64,000 nucleotides of DNA from the NCBI RefSeq assembly GCF_040151475.1, contig NZ_JBDKWG010000111.1, positions 1-64,000 of the forward strand. Reading direction: 5' to 3'. This DNA is from CAXBNB01 sp040151475 (GTDB lineage Bacteria; Bacteroidota; Bacteroidia; Cytophagales; Cyclobacteriaceae). Every line of letters begins with the position of its first letter. Within the stretch, counting starts at the first letter, position 1. Below are positions 47,054 to 56,655 of the stretch, one piece after another. The notes below the pieces were generated by a model that saw only the letters and a list, made by a program, of their open reading frames with translations, was not told where the DNA came from and did no database searches. Made by a program: the position numbers and the translations under genes.

Positions 47054-48763
47054 TCACCCACCTGGATAACCGTCGTTCTGGCCGAAATCTGCTCCAACAT
47101 TGGCATCAATCACCTTTTGTGGTATAGGCCAGTACTTATTATGATCCTGAATGGTAGTACCGGATGAAACACCACCAATTACCGATGGTGCTGAATTATA
47201 AGTACGAACTCTGTCAACCAAACGTCCCATGCGTATTAAAGTCCTTACCCTTGGTTCTTCCACAATCAATTCTCTGGTTCGTTCATCCAAAATAAAGTCT
47301 TCGGTAACATCCGAGCCCGAAATTTGTATGGCATTGGCTCTGGCTCTTACAACATTGATATCCAGTGCTGCTGCATCCAAATTGCCCTTTCTAAAATAAG
47401 CTTCCGCTCTCAAAAGATAAGTTTCAGCAACTCTCATTCTACTAAAATCCTTTGAACTGTTTCCACTAGCCACATCATCGTTCCAAGGTGCACCATCAAT
47501 TTTCCTTATCCAAGGGTAATATTCCCTCAAAGTATCAAGTAATTGAGTAGTGATAGTTCCGTCATTTTCTGCTACATACAGATTACCATCTTCTCCTCTT
47601 GCTGCCTTAATTTCTTTACCAAAATACTCCGGATCATCCGCATTGTTGTAGTAAAATGTCCGTCTGATATTGTATTTGGAATTTCTCATGTCATTTGGAT
47701 CAAGTTTCCAAATATCGTATTTCACATAATTGGTAGGAGAATTCACTCCTATCCCTCTTATAATAGTATCCGCTGGAGTATTCTTAAATCCATTAGGAGT
47801 TGTAATTTTATCATATTCGGTTCCCCAATACCTTGGCCCCCCATTTCCTCTATTGGAATCATTGCCTCCACCTGGAGTAAAGGATTCGAATTGCCATGCC
47901 CACATTACTTCCTTATTTCCAGAAGATTTGTTGATTTGACCCTGAGCAAATACATCAGAGAATACATCTCCCGGCTCTGCGCTCGCTGGCCCAAATCTAC
48001 TCATCATGATCTCATAATCTCCAGCTTCTTTACTGATCACCTTGCCAGCTGCTGTAATTGATTGATCATAAAAAGAGTTGTCGCCTGTCTCCAATCCCAA
48101 AGAGATATATACCTCACTCAATAAATGATAAGCAGCAGCTCTGGGAATTCTTCCATCGTCAACATCCATAGCCAACAACTGAGTAGCCTCCTCCAAATCT
48201 GAAGCAGCAAACCTGAGTACCGCTTCGCGACTTGTGCGCACAAAATCAAATTTTGGTTCCGTCAATCTGGAATCTATAATTGGTACTTGTCCATAAATGT
48301 TGGTTAAGAAATTGTAGGTATAAGCCCTGAAAAACAATGCCTGCCCTTTAATATTGTTTCTCACCGCATCTGTCATATCCAAGGCAGGGTTATCAATACC
48401 TTCAAGAACTAAATTTGTCCGAACGAGCATTTCCTTATAAGCCCAATCCCAATAAATAATTGCTGCACTGTAATTTGAATTTAATAAAGAATAGTCTTTC
48501 AAACCACGACTGTCGTTTCTTCCCCATTGGGCAAGATCAGTGCCTACCGACATGTATTCAAAATTATTAGATGCAATTTGATGCTCTTCTCTTGCGGCCT
48601 GATAAAGACCTACAATTGCAGCATCATATCCCGCTTCGTTCTCAAGGAAATTTTCAGGACTAAACCTGTCCAATGGAGCTTCATCCAAATAAGAATCGCT
48701 ACAAGAGCTAATAACTCCGGTTAAAAATATGAATACCGAAATAAGTTTTATATAGTTTTTCAT
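47054..48763 (-). CDS. SusD/RagB-family outer-membrane glycan-binding lipoprotein
   Basis: 569 residues; lipobox VISSC. Typical RagB features: ENFLENEAGYDAAIVGLYQ early, QALFFRAYTYNFLTNIYGQVPI, RMRVAETYLLRAEAYFRKG, DERTRELIVEEPRVRTLIRMGRL and the WPIPQKVIDANVG end. It starts 11 nt after its SusC. Substrate unknown; the genes that follow suggest an acidic, pyruvylated or otherwise modified sugar, which is inference. Confidence 0.92.
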   Translation of the reverse strand: MKNYIKLISVFIFLTGVISSCSDSYLDEAPLDRFSPENFLENEAGYDAAIVGLYQAAREEHQIASNNFEYMSVGTDLAQWGRNDSRGLKDYSLLNSNYSAAIIYWDWAYKEMLVRTNLVLEGIDNPALDMTDAVRNNIKGQALFFRAYTYNFLTNIYGQVPIIDSRLTEPKFDFVRTSREAVLRFAASDLEEATQLLAMDVDDGRIPRAAAYHLLSEVYISLGLETGDNSFYDQSITAAGKVISKEAGDYEIMMSRFGPASAEPGDVFSDVFAQGQINKSSGNKEVMWAWQFESFTPGGGNDSNRGNGGPRYWGTEYDKITTPNGFKNTPADTIIRGIGVNSPTNYVKYDIWKLDPNDMRNSKYNIRRTFYYNNADDPEYFGKEIKAARGEDGNLYVAENDGTITTQLLDTLREYYPWIRKIDGAPWNDDVASGNSSKDFSRMRVAETYLLRAEAYFRKGNLDAAALDINVVRARANAIQISGSDVTEDFILDERTRELIVEEPRVRTLIRMGRLVDRVRTYNSAPSVIGGVSSGTTIQDHNKYWPIPQKVIDANVGADFGQNDGYPGG

Positions 48764-48774
48764 GATTTTAGATT

Positions 48775-51700
48775 TTAGAATTGAATGTTTACACCAATAG
48801 TATATGTTTTCATCAGTGGCCCATTATTTCCCGGGTCAAGACCACCTGCTCCATGTTCAGGATCCCAACCAATCCAATCGGTCCAGGTAGCCAGATTTTT
48901 TCCACTTACATATACTTGTACACTTCCTAAACTCGCCTTTTCAACTATGATACTTGGAATAGAATAACTCAATGACACATCTTGCAAGCGTACAAAACTT
49001 CTGCTTTGATAAAAACCATATCCAAGAGGGTTTTTATAATTAATTGCAGCATGAGTATTTATTGGATTGTCTGGAGTCCAATAGGGCAAATCAAAAATAT
49101 TAGCCAGATCATAAAAATTGGTTCCGGGGTTAATTGCTGAATTAGCACTATAGCCTCCTTGTCTTATATTCAGTACTGCCATCAGGTTGAAACCCTTGTA
49201 ACTGAGACTATTAGTAATCCCCATAGTAAAGCTAGGCTGATCGGAATGGATCACCTGCCTGTCGTCAGGAGTAATCACCCCGTCATTGTCAATGTCCTTG
49301 AATTTGATATGGCCAGCCTGAGTACCCGGTATAGCAGAAAAGTCATTCCCCTCTTGATATATACCATCAAAAACATAATCAAAGTTAGAACCCAAAGGCT
49401 CGCCAATAAACCACTTACTTGCTATATCATCATCTTCTATACCATCTTCATCCAGATCATTTCCAGTCAACTTTTGAATTTTATTCCTATTCATGGTAAA
49501 GGCCACATTAGAACTCCATGTAAACTCCCCAGTCTGAATGTTAGTAAAGTTAAGGCTAAGTTCCACTCCTCGGTTGGAAGTACCTCCTATATTTCTCAAA
49601 AAAGTTTCAAATCCATTGGTGTTTGGAATCTTTTGACTTAAAAGCAAATTACTTGTATTACTTCGATAGTATTCTATCGAACCGCTTATACGGGAAGAAA
49701 ATATTCCAAAGTCAATACCTATATTTGTACTGGTAGTTGTTTCCCATCCTAAATTAGGGTTGGCAAAAGAAGTTGGATACAACCCAACCGTAGCAGCTGT
49801 CCCATCTCCAAAAGTATATTTGGTACTGTTCACATTGCTCAAAGATGAATAACGGCCTACCCCCCTGTTACCATTTTTACCCCATGACACACGTAATTTT
49901 AAATTATCAATAAGTTCAACTCCGGCCATAAAGTCTTCATCGATCAGGTTCCAACTTGCTCCTACTGCAGGAAAAATTCCATATTTATTTCCCTCTCCAA
50001 AAGCTGAATAACCATCTCTTCTCAAGCTGACATCAAAAATGTATTTGCCCTTGTAACGATATCCAATTCTGCCCATACTTGATACTTGCTGGCTTTCTCC
50101 AGCCCCGGTGTTGATGTTGAAATTTTCCCCAATTTCCAGCGCATTCCAGCCCAATGCATCATTGAAAACATTGTTACTACTCAAATATGAACTTTCATCA
50201 TGAAGCTCGTATATACCATACATCAAAGTAGCATTGATTTCATGATGTCCCAAGAACTTTGAATACTTCAGAATGTTTTCCAAAGTAAGGTTTCTGGCTT
50301 CATAGTGGTTTTTATTTCCACTACCCAAATTAAAAAACTCATCCCTGTTATAAGAAGGGCTGTAGTTAAATTCTATATCATTTCTTTGCGTGTATCCTAC
50401 GTTTAAACGATAGGACAGTCCTTTTAGTGGTAGTTGTACATCTGCATAAGTATTGACGAATAATGTTTTTTGCTTACTTTCATTTTGATTCCAAAGCGTT
50501 GCATATAACGGATTACTAACAAGACCAAGATCCTGAGGTTGTTTTCTTGGCACTCCATCATCATAATATAAACTTGCATAAGGACTCAGCCAACTAGCAT
50601 GAGCCAAATTAGCTCTGTTGCCAGAATTGTCCCTTGATGTATAACCCGTATTTAATCCAATTGCCAACCAATCAGTAACAGCAGCATCCAGATTCAAACG
50701 TCCGGATAGCCTACTGAAATTATCTCCCATAACCGGAGACTTGGTATTGGCATACGAACCAGACATGTAGTATTTAATATCTTCTGTTCTACCTGACACA
50801 CTTAATTCACCATTAAACATAGGTGCATTTTGTTTTATCTCTTCAAAAGGCTCAATTGTCTTTCCAGCAGCGATATTCTCTAGTTCTATAGGTTGGAAAG
50901 GTACAGCTCCTCCATCTGCAATTTCAGCATCTTTTCTGGCAGCCAGATACTCCTCTGCATTGAGGTAATCAGGAATATGGGCGTAATCAGATGATCCATA
51001 GTAGGTATTCAGGGAAATGGTTGGCTTATCTGTGCTACCTTTCTTAGTAGTAATCTCAATGACACCATTAGCCGCTAACGACCCATAAATTGCTGTAGAA
51101 CTTGCATCTTTTAAAATATGTATAGATTCGATATCTCCAGGATTGATATCGGACAATCTGCCTCCGGCGTAAATAATTCCATCCAAAACAATGAGAGGAG
51201 CATTGCTTGCAGTAATGGAATTTCTTCCTCTAATCTGGATAGAAGCATCCGATCCGGGTCTTCCATTGTCAGTAACCGTAACACCTGCAATGGTTCCTCG
51301 TAAACTTTGAACTGCATTTGTGTTAGGAATAGTTCTGGTTTTATCCAAATCCACACTAGCAATAGCTCCTGTCAAATCTTTCTTTTTGGCAGTACCATAT
51401 CCCACCACCACTATCTCCTCCAACTGCTCCGAATCAAGTTCCATTTGTACATCAACAGTTGACCTGCCCCCAAGTATAATCTCTGAAGTTTTATACCCTA
51501 CAAAAGAAACTACAAGAGTAGCATCATCAGAGAGGCTAAGTCTATAATTACCTTCCAAATCAGTAGTAGTTCCATTAGTGGTACCTTTTTCTATTACAGA
51601 AGCACCTGGTAGTCCTGCACCATTTTCATCTGTGATGGTTCCTGATACTTCAACATCTGCCATTATTTCTACTTCCAGAATAGAATCCTGTTCTCTGCCC

Positions 51701-52062
51701 TTACCAAATACGCTGATATTGTTATTGACCTGTCTGAATTTAACATCTGATTCTTTGGCCACCGCTAAAAGCAGGTTTTCAACTGTCAACGTTCCTCTTT
51801 TTAAGTTGAATTTTTTATTCAAGAAATCATCCTTTTTATCAAAAAAGAACTTGTATTCGGTTTTGTTTTCCACTTCCCTGAAAACTTCCAATAATTGGGC
51901 ATCTTCAAACTCTACTTCAAGGTAAACCTGCTTCACACTTTTTGCAGATTGAGATTTTAAATCTCCGGCAATGAGTATTTGAAGAAAAATGCATTGAAGA
52001 CAAATCGATAGTGTTGAATAGAATAATGTCATCCTAATTATGCGTAAATACTTTTTTTTCAT
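48775..52062 (-). CDS. SusC/RagA-family TonB-dependent transporter with STN domain
   Basis: 1095 residues. Signal peptide about 1-38, STN about 45-117, carboxypeptidase D-like domain about 134-215, TonB box-like EEIVVVGYG, plug about 225-340 (IRGRNSITASNAPLIVLDGI, GSLAANGVIEITTKKG), barrel ending TIGVNIQF. Import barrel and signal transducer of the third locus. The carboxypeptidase-like module is almost the same in sequence as in the SusC proteins at 22741 and 33511. Confidence 0.93.
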   Translation of the reverse strand: MKKKYLRIIRMTLFYSTLSICLQCIFLQILIAGDLKSQSAKSVKQVYLEVEFEDAQLLEVFREVENKTEYKFFFDKKDDFLNKKFNLKRGTLTVENLLLAVAKESDVKFRQVNNNISVFGKGREQDSILEVEIMADVEVSGTITDENGAGLPGASVIEKGTTNGTTTDLEGNYRLSLSDDATLVVSFVGYKTSEIILGGRSTVDVQMELDSEQLEEIVVVGYGTAKKKDLTGAIASVDLDKTRTIPNTNAVQSLRGTIAGVTVTDNGRPGSDASIQIRGRNSITASNAPLIVLDGIIYAGGRLSDINPGDIESIHILKDASSTAIYGSLAANGVIEITTKKGSTDKPTISLNTYYGSSDYAHIPDYLNAEEYLAARKDAEIADGGAVPFQPIELENIAAGKTIEPFEEIKQNAPMFNGELSVSGRTEDIKYYMSGSYANTKSPVMGDNFSRLSGRLNLDAAVTDWLAIGLNTGYTSRDNSGNRANLAHASWLSPYASLYYDDGVPRKQPQDLGLVSNPLYATLWNQNESKQKTLFVNTYADVQLPLKGLSYRLNVGYTQRNDIEFNYSPSYNRDEFFNLGSGNKNHYEARNLTLENILKYSKFLGHHEINATLMYGIYELHDESSYLSSNNVFNDALGWNALEIGENFNINTGAGESQQVSSMGRIGYRYKGKYIFDVSLRRDGYSAFGEGNKYGIFPAVGASWNLIDEDFMAGVELIDNLKLRVSWGKNGNRGVGRYSSLSNVNSTKYTFGDGTAATVGLYPTSFANPNLGWETTTSTNIGIDFGIFSSRISGSIEYYRSNTSNLLLSQKIPNTNGFETFLRNIGGTSNRGVELSLNFTNIQTGEFTWSSNVAFTMNRNKIQKLTGNDLDEDGIEDDDIASKWFIGEPLGSNFDYVFDGIYQEGNDFSAIPGTQAGHIKFKDIDNDGVITPDDRQVIHSDQPSFTMGITNSLSYKGFNLMAVLNIRQGGYSANSAINPGTNFYDLANIFDLPYWTPDNPINTHAAINYKNPLGYGFYQSRSFVRLQDVSLSYSIPSIIVEKASLGSVQVYVSGKNLATWTDWIGWDPEHGAGGLDPGNNGPLMKTYTIGVNIQF

Positions 52063-52103
52063 AATTTTAAGTGTTTGTTAGTCGTAAATAAATTAACATT
52101 CAT

Positions 52104-52137
52104 AAAAGCTGTGGCCGTCTCACTTGTCGCAGCTTTT
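52104..52137. promoter_or_regulatory. Stem-loop in FecR-SusC gap
   Basis: 12-bp stem (52104-52115, 52126-52137) with two G-U pairs and a 10-nt loop in the 120-nt gap ahead of susC; positionally equivalent to the stem-loops of the other three loci. Confidence 0.45.
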
Positions 52138-52182
52138 TATTTTGTCTGGTATTTTTCCTTTCTCATATATATTTGGTTTTGA

Positions 52183-53184
52183 TTAGAAATTGATTTCCAG
52201 TTTTTTATCATCCAGTTTGTAGGTAAATGCCTTGTTAAAACCCACGGCCTGTAGCACATTGGTTAAGTATTCTTTTTCAAATCTTCCTTTTACCGACCAG
52301 GTCTTGTTCGGCTTTCCATTTACGGTAATATCCAATCCATACCACCTCTCGAGTTTCTTTATAAAGGTTTGAAAATTGTCTCCATCAAATAGCAAGATGC
52401 CATCCTTCCAGCCCAACACCTGATCTGTATCTATTTGTGAAACTTTGATAAATTCATTTTTCCTGTCAAAAGAAGCCCCTTCTCCCGGTCTCAACACTAC
52501 ATTATTCACCAACACCTTACCAGTAATAAGGTGAACATCTACAATTTCATTTTCCGGAAAAGCCGAAATATTAAAGGAGGTACCAAGAGCAGTTGTGTTA
52601 GCTCCAAAACTCCGTACTGTAAAAGGCCTCAGACTGTCTTTTCTCACTTCAAAGTAGGCCTCTCCTACCAAATCAACGATCCTTGCATCGTTAGTGAAGT
52701 TTCTCGGAAACTCTACATAGCTATCTGAATTGAGCCATGCTATGGATCCATCGGGCAAGGCCACACGCGTTTTGCTCCCCGATGGACTGCTACTCCTCAC
52801 AATTTCATCGCTTGCTATTTCTACTGTCTTTTGCTGGTTTGGTACACTAAACCGATAAGTAAAAAAAGCAATGCCCAACACAACCACTATCATTGCAGCG
52901 ATTTTGAAATATCGATAAAAATTTATTGGAGTATCTTTTTCGAAAGTACCCTTCGAACCATTTTTAGCCTGATCCCAGATATTTCTGGCTTTGAGTTCTG
53001 AATTAATTAATTTGGGCTCTCTGGATTTTTCTTTCCAAATTTTTGATAAGTATTCGAATTCCTTTTTGTTTTCAGATGAGCCCTCAAGCCAACTTTCAAA
53101 TACAGCCTGCTCCTTTTCAGATAAGCCTTCTGAAAGTTTCTTGCTTATTATGTCATCTAAATCGTGGTAATTATTCATAGTCAT
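52183..53184 (-). CDS. FecR-family anti-sigma factor
   Basis: 333 residues from the ATG at 53184; a TTG at 53196 and a second ATG at 53178 are in frame. Membrane helix at about 93-111 (FKIAAMIVVVLGIAFFTYRF), FecR domain (ALPDGSIAWLNSDSYVEFP, GEAYFEVRKDSLRPFTVRS, ALGTSFNISAFP), C-terminal DUF4974-like domain (FQTFIKKLERWYGLDI). Its sigma partner lies unusually far upstream because of the inserted element at 53290-53412. Confidence 0.92.
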   Translation of the reverse strand: MTMNNYHDLDDIISKKLSEGLSEKEQAVFESWLEGSSENKKEFEYLSKIWKEKSREPKLINSELKARNIWDQAKNGSKGTFEKDTPINFYRYFKIAAMIVVVLGIAFFTYRFSVPNQQKTVEIASDEIVRSSSPSGSKTRVALPDGSIAWLNSDSYVEFPRNFTNDARIVDLVGEAYFEVRKDSLRPFTVRSFGANTTALGTSFNISAFPENEIVDVHLITGKVLVNNVVLRPGEGASFDRKNEFIKVSQIDTDQVLGWKDGILLFDGDNFQTFIKKLERWYGLDITVNGKPNKTWSVKGRFEKEYLTNVLQAVGFNKAFTYKLDDKKLEINF

Positions 53185-53289
53185 TTTGAACTTCAACTAT
53201 AAAAACAAAAGCCACGAAAAAAATACGTAATGGAAAATGTAGTTTTTTTTATTTTTTCCTGAAGATGAAAAACATAATCCCTTAAACAC

Positions 53290-53412
53290 TAGAGTCTGTC
53301 TATAATGTGCTTTGAGAAGCCTTTCAGGATTCTTAAAGCTTACTGTTTTAACAGCTTTACCAATCTTTAAAAGCTTAGTAAAGCGTGGATAGTACTTTAT
53401 AGACAGACTCTA
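53290..53412. mobile_element. MITE-like element with 22-bp terminal inverted repeats
   Basis: The ends TAGAGTCTGTCTATAA... are inverted copies: 53290-53311 and 53391-53412 match at 20 of 22 positions, the outer 16 perfectly. Without the flanking TA at each end the element is 119 bp and has no reading frame of note. A TA target duplication and GAGTCTGT-type ends recall IS5/IS630-type elements. It lies between sigma and FecR genes, which are only 66-91 nt apart in the other three loci and 300 nt apart here. A large read-through hairpin or terminator is the alternative. Confidence 0.6.
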
Positions 53413-53484
53413 ATTAACTCATTGATAATCAATAGTTAAATCACACCTCAATAAATTTAAGATCAGTGATATTCTTTTAAAAAA

Positions 53485-54108
53485 TCAACCTACAAGCAAA
53501 ACTGCATAGAGGGTTTTAACCACATCCATATAGCCGGGCTTGTCTTCGTTCTCAGATAAGTATTTGCGAACAGTAGCTCTCAACTCTTTCACTGCCAATT
53601 TAAGATGTACTTCCACCGTCCTTTTGGAAATATTCATCAACTCAGCCACTTCCTGATACTTCATGCCTTCATCTTTGATTAGTTTGTAAACCATCTTGCG
53701 TTTGAGGGGCAAACCTTCAATGGTATGACTTATCAATGCCCGAAGCTCCTTTTCGATCAACTTCTCCATCGGATCTACAAACTCATGTGAGAAAAAATCC
53801 GTGTCGATATCGGAAATATTCATTTTGTGTTTGTTCTCTTTTTTGATAAAATTGATGGACTCATTTTTTACTGACATAAAAAGATAACCTTCCAGATTAT
53901 CCATTTCAAATACTTTATTGGCGTTCTTAATCAAGCGTATCAATACATTGGATACAACGTCCTCTGCCTGATCAATTTGAGGAACAAAAAGAAGAGCAAA
54001 CTGAATAAGCTTCGTATGATATCGATCAAAAAAAACAGTAAAAGCCTGTTCATCGTCCTTTAATGCAATACGTCCGAGTAGTTCCTTATTGCCCTGAAAT
54101 GCTTCCAT
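53485..54108 (-). CDS. ECF sigma factor (FecI-like)
   Basis: 207 residues. Region 2 about 22-95 (YHTKLIQFALLFVPQIDQAEDVVSNVLIRL, in part), region 4 about 130-190 with helix-turn-helix MKYQEVAELMNISKRTVEVHL. First gene of the third sus locus. The MITE-like element downstream could interfere with co-expression of its anti-sigma factor. Confidence 0.92.
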   Translation of the reverse strand: MEAFQGNKELLGRIALKDDEQAFTVFFDRYHTKLIQFALLFVPQIDQAEDVVSNVLIRLIKNANKVFEMDNLEGYLFMSVKNESINFIKKENKHKMNISDIDTDFFSHEFVDPMEKLIEKELRALISHTIEGLPLKRKMVYKLIKDEGMKYQEVAELMNISKRTVEVHLKLAVKELRATVRKYLSENEDKPGYMDVVKTLYAVLLVG

Positions 54109-54339
54109 TTGATGTGATTTGTTACGGACAAATTAAGGAATAATAAATAGAATAGAAAATAAAAAGTCGAGAGTAAAGGAATTACTCAACAACCACTATT
54201 AGCTAAATCATATCAACAAAGCAGAATAGTTGACTTCTGGTATCAAAGAAATCCTGTAAAATAAAGATATTTGGACATGAAATACTTTATCCTAAGAAAT
54301 CCGGATAACTTATGTATTTGGTAGGTTGATTCTAAGTCA

Positions 54340-54368
54340 TTTTTTATATGTTAGCATTACTAAATTTG
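54340..54368 (+). promoter_or_regulatory. Probable promoter of the DUF1080 gene
   Basis: TAAATTTG at 54361-54368 matches the -7 consensus TAnnTTTG; a TTTT at 54340-54343 stands 17 nt upstream where TTTG is expected. It lies just before the ATG at 54387, supporting that start over the ATG at 54348. Confidence 0.4.
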
Positions 54369-54386
54369 AAACTAAAAAATAATACC

Positions 54387-55025
54387 ATGAAAATAAAATG
54401 CTTAATAGTGCTTGTGTTGAGTTTGGGAGTTTTAACAACTGCCTCTGCTCAAAAAGAAAATAAGGGCTGGATTCAATTGTTTAACGGCAAGAATTTAGAC
54501 GGTTGGAAAGTTGGTGAAAATGCGGCTTCTTTTTCAGTAGAAAATGGCACTATTAAGGTTGCCGGACCTAAGGCACATTTGTTTTATATGGGCGATGTAG
54601 AAAATCATGAGTTTAAAAATTTCGAATTTAAAGCTACAGTTATGACCAAACCCAGTGCCAATTCAGGAATTTATTTTCATACAAAGTACCAGGAGGATGG
54701 ATGGCCATCAATGGGCTATGAAGTTCAGGTAAACAATACACAGGGGGATTGGAAACGCACTGGTAGCTTATATGATATAGTTGATGTAAAAGAAACCTAT
54801 GTAGGAGACAATGTTTGGTACACGGAGTATGTCAAGGTTGAGGGAAAAAGAGTTATCATTAAAATAAATGATATTGTAGTCGTAGATTATACAGAACCGG
54901 AGAACCCAAAACGAGAAGGAAATCATCCACATAGATTGATTTCAGAGGGAACCTTTGCCTTGCAGGCGCACGATCCGGGAAGTGTTGTTTTTTATAAAGA
55001 CATTATGGTTAAACCTTTGAAATAA
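54387..55025 (+). CDS. Exported DUF1080 (3-keto-disaccharide hydrolase-like) protein
   Basis: 212 residues from the ATG at 54387, which gives a clean signal peptide (1-21, TTASAQ). The rest is one DUF1080/PF06439 jelly-roll domain: WIQLFNGKNLDGWKVG, FEFKATVMTKPSANSGIYFH, MGYEVQVNN, GSLYDI, FALQAHDPGSVVFYKDI. Family members hydrate or hydrolyse 3-keto-glycosides made by Gfo/Idh/MocA oxidoreductases. Two such oxidoreductases and an isomerase-like protein are encoded in this window, though not in the same operon. It is convergent with the fourth sus locus and shares its terminator. Confidence 0.85.
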   Translation: MKIKCLIVLVLSLGVLTTASAQKENKGWIQLFNGKNLDGWKVGENAASFSVENGTIKVAGPKAHLFYMGDVENHEFKNFEFKATVMTKPSANSGIYFHTKYQEDGWPSMGYEVQVNNTQGDWKRTGSLYDIVDVKETYVGDNVWYTEYVKVEGKRVIIKINDIVVVDYTEPENPKREGNHPHRLISEGTFALQAHDPGSVVFYKDIMVKPLK

Positions 55026-55070
55026 TTCGAAGTTAATTGGCTGTATTTTGATAGGACAGACCGCTTAGGC

Positions 55071-55119
55071 GTAATAAAAAAATAGGAGGTCAGATACTGA
55101 CCTCCTATTTTTTTATTAC
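55071..55119. terminator. Strong bidirectional terminator
   Basis: Perfect 23-bp inverted repeat (55071-55093, 55097-55119) with a 3-nt loop. A GC-rich core is flanked by A run and T run, so it works in both directions, between the convergent DUF1080 gene and the fourth SusD gene. Confidence 0.9.
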
Positions 55120-55143
55120 ATTATTGATATAACGGGCACATTG

Positions 55144-56643
55144 TTATTGAGTATAATTTGGATTCTGATCCAAAAGTGGATTAATATCCCTTTCACTCTG
55201 AGGAAATGGAAATAAATAATGCTTACTAGGGTCAAACATACGCATTACCCCTCCCGGATCCTGAATCGTTGGAACGTAATCCTCTATGGTTTTCCACCTC
55301 TTTACATCACTATATCGAATTCCCTCCAGGGCAAATTCAACCCTTCTCTCATTTCTAATTCGTTCTCTCATTTCATCTTTGTTTAATCCCAAAGGTAACT
55401 CTGGCATATCCACACCTGTTCTGGTACGCACTTCGTTTACAGCGTCATACACAGATTGGTCAGGACCAGAAACTTCATTTTTAGCTTCTGCATACATCAA
55501 TAAAACATCCGCATACCGGAGGTGTATCCAGTCTTGTTCACTCTGTGTACTGTAATCAATGGGCAGTGCATCCCAATTACAATATTTAACAGGATTGTAA
55601 AGAGTTCCAGAAACATTATTATAGTTAAAGACCACCTCTTCACCTGCAGAATTAATAGCTGTTTCACCATATTCCTTTATCGTCATTATAAGTCGGGGAT
55701 CACGATTAAGTTTCCAATCAGAAGGATCATACAAGGGGGAAGATGTAATAGGAAGTCCGTCGGTACATTCGTAAGCATCAACCAGTTGCTGCAATGGGTT
55801 AAGAACTCCATGCCATGAAAAACGAATATCCAGATCGCTTGTAAAATTAGGAGTTAGGAACCGAGTTGAAAAAATAATCTCAGGATTGTCATTTTGACCA
55901 CTAGCTAAAAATAATGTACGAAAATCATCATGAAGTGTAAATATTTTATCCTGAATTACCTCATCTGCAACATCAGCAGCCTCTTGCCATTTTCCTTGAT
56001 GAAGTAATACCTTCGCTTTTAGTGTCAATGCGGAACCTTTAACTGCATGTCCATCAGAATATGAAATATTATCAAGATGGTCAATAGCAAAATCCAAGTC
56101 ACTAATTACTTGAGCTATTACCGTTTCCTTCGAACTTTGTTTCACGATAGCCTCATCGATGGTTACCGAATGATCATATAAAGGTACCCCTCCATAAAAC
56201 TCTGTGAGTGTAAAATAAAACAATGCTCTTAAAAAATACACTTCTGCCTTATACACGTCTATCCTTTCAGGATCCAATGGTGCATTTTCCACATTATCAA
56301 GAAAAAAATTGCATGAGCTAATTCCTCTATAGCAGTCATTATAAATTGTATTAATTATACTGCCAGATGTGGGTTCAATAAGGCCTTGTGCCAAATTGAT
56401 TACCGTTCCATAAGCATCGCCTGCCATTACGTCCAAAGACCCATCCTTATGTCTAAATGTCCAGCTGTTTAGTCTATTGTACACTCCAGCCAAAGCCATA
56501 TCTACTTCCTTTTCGTTTCGCCAAAAAGTTTCACTTGATATTTGATCAAGAGGGTTCTTATCCAGAAAATCTGAACAAGAACTTACACAAATAGCAAAAA
56601 TCGCAATAAAGAAAATTTTAATATTATTTATTAGATATTTCAT
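55144..56643 (-). CDS. SusD/RagB-family outer-membrane glycan-binding lipoprotein
   Basis: 499 residues; lipobox CVSSC. RagB features: ETFWRNEKEVDMALAGVYN, YFLRALFYFTLTEFYGGVPL, LRYADVLLMYAEAKNE, IRNERRVEFALEGIRYSDVKRW and the FPFPQSERDINPLLDQNP end. It starts 12 nt after its SusC and is the last gene of the fourth locus. No glycoside hydrolase is attached, so the substrate is unknown. Confidence 0.92.
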   Translation of the reverse strand: MKYLINNIKIFFIAIFAICVSSCSDFLDKNPLDQISSETFWRNEKEVDMALAGVYNRLNSWTFRHKDGSLDVMAGDAYGTVINLAQGLIEPTSGSIINTIYNDCYRGISSCNFFLDNVENAPLDPERIDVYKAEVYFLRALFYFTLTEFYGGVPLYDHSVTIDEAIVKQSSKETVIAQVISDLDFAIDHLDNISYSDGHAVKGSALTLKAKVLLHQGKWQEAADVADEVIQDKIFTLHDDFRTLFLASGQNDNPEIIFSTRFLTPNFTSDLDIRFSWHGVLNPLQQLVDAYECTDGLPITSSPLYDPSDWKLNRDPRLIMTIKEYGETAINSAGEEVVFNYNNVSGTLYNPVKYCNWDALPIDYSTQSEQDWIHLRYADVLLMYAEAKNEVSGPDQSVYDAVNEVRTRTGVDMPELPLGLNKDEMRERIRNERRVEFALEGIRYSDVKRWKTIEDYVPTIQDPGGVMRMFDPSKHYLFPFPQSERDINPLLDQNPNYTQ

Positions 56644-56655
56644 AATTCAATATTT

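Noticed and set aside
55071..55119. Perfect 23-bp repeat as a mobile element end or attachment site
   Set aside because: The 3-nt loop, GC core, A/T tails and place between convergent genes are those of a bidirectional terminator.
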